Source: Prevotellaceae bacterium
GTDB lineage: Bacteria > Bacteroidota > Bacteroidia > Bacteroidales > UBA932
Direction: 5' to 3'
DNA: 5,441 nucleotides
Assembly: GCA_031284065.1 (NCBI GenBank)
Contig: JAITAP010000170.1
Location: forward strand, 1 to 5,441
Below, piece by piece: positions 5,332 to 5,441 of this stretch. The notes beneath the pieces were generated by a model. The model made no database searches. It saw only the letters and a program-made list of their open reading frames with translations, and was not told where the DNA came from. How positions within the stretch are numbered: the first letter of the stretch is position 1; each line of letters begins with the position of its first letter. The position numbers and the translations under genes are program-made.

Positions 5332-5441
5332 AAGTATTTTGATAACAGTTGTTTTGGTGGTAATGAGCAGCTGCATACGAGATGTCTATCAAAGATATAC
5401 CGACTACCACTATATTACCAATACGACGGGAAAGCCAATAA
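5324..5441 (+). CDS. Partial lipoprotein gene, overlaps the peptidase gene
   Basis: An ATG at 5324 opens a frame that stays open to the window edge (39 codons). It overlaps the end of the preceding gene by 8 nt (ATGAGTAA). The product begins MSKSILITVVLVVMSSC, a short hydrophobic signal with lipobox MSSC and C17 as the lipidation site, followed by IRDVYQRYTDYHYITNTTGK. The -4 to -8 nt overlap and the shared lipoprotein character argue for an operon and translational coupling with the peptidase. Only the N-terminus is present, so no function can be given. The tail resembles the start of many small Bacteroidota lipoproteins, but this is an impression only. Confidence 0.75.
   Translation, partial: MSKSILITVVLVVMSSCIRDVYQRYTDYHYITNTTGKPI

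Overview
The window looks like part of a Bacteroidota (probably Bacteroidales) chromosome. The grounds are the sequence style of the DnaJ and GrpE proteins, the lack of strong Shine-Dalgarno sequences, a TAnnTTTG-type -7 element, and lipoproteins with a short signal peptide and an acidic stretch after the lipid-bearing cysteine. This placement rests on family knowledge and was not tested by any search.

Layout, left to right. Positions 1-640 hold no convincing gene. They contain a ladder of repeats built on a 15-nt palindrome (TTCCCCGTAGGGGAA) with two kinds of connecting unit, one inverted copy, a GCC-rich 24-28-nt tandem repeat, a GAGACGCAC hairpin and one last solo palindrome. Positions 640-2493 hold a minus-strand operon, grpE then dnaJ, encoding the two co-chaperones of DnaK. 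It ends in a hairpin terminator whose 5' arm is the last codons of dnaJ. Upstream of grpE is a close match to a sigma-54 -24/-12 promoter, overlapping a cluster of alternating TGCCA/TGGCA half-sites. From 2494 to 3384 there is a gene-free stretch of about 890 nt that separates the divergent transcription units. It contains a possible Bacteroidota -7 element and, just before the next gene, a strongly structured segment of three hairpins with a possible pseudoknot.

Positions 3385-5331 encode a 648-residue predicted lipoprotein with an HEXXH zinc-metallopeptidase motif and a downstream glutamate. A second lipoprotein gene starts at 5324, overlaps the first by 8 nt and runs off the window. The two are probably cotranscribed and their products probably reside in the outer envelope. 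The base composition drops sharply, from 60% to 37% G+C in adjacent 60-nt blocks near position 5040, inside the peptidase gene.

No rRNA, tRNA, insertion sequence or CRISPR array was found. The parts most worth a second look are the sigma-54-like site in front of a heat-shock operon, the structured leader, the two-unit repeat ladder and the compositional break in the peptidase gene.
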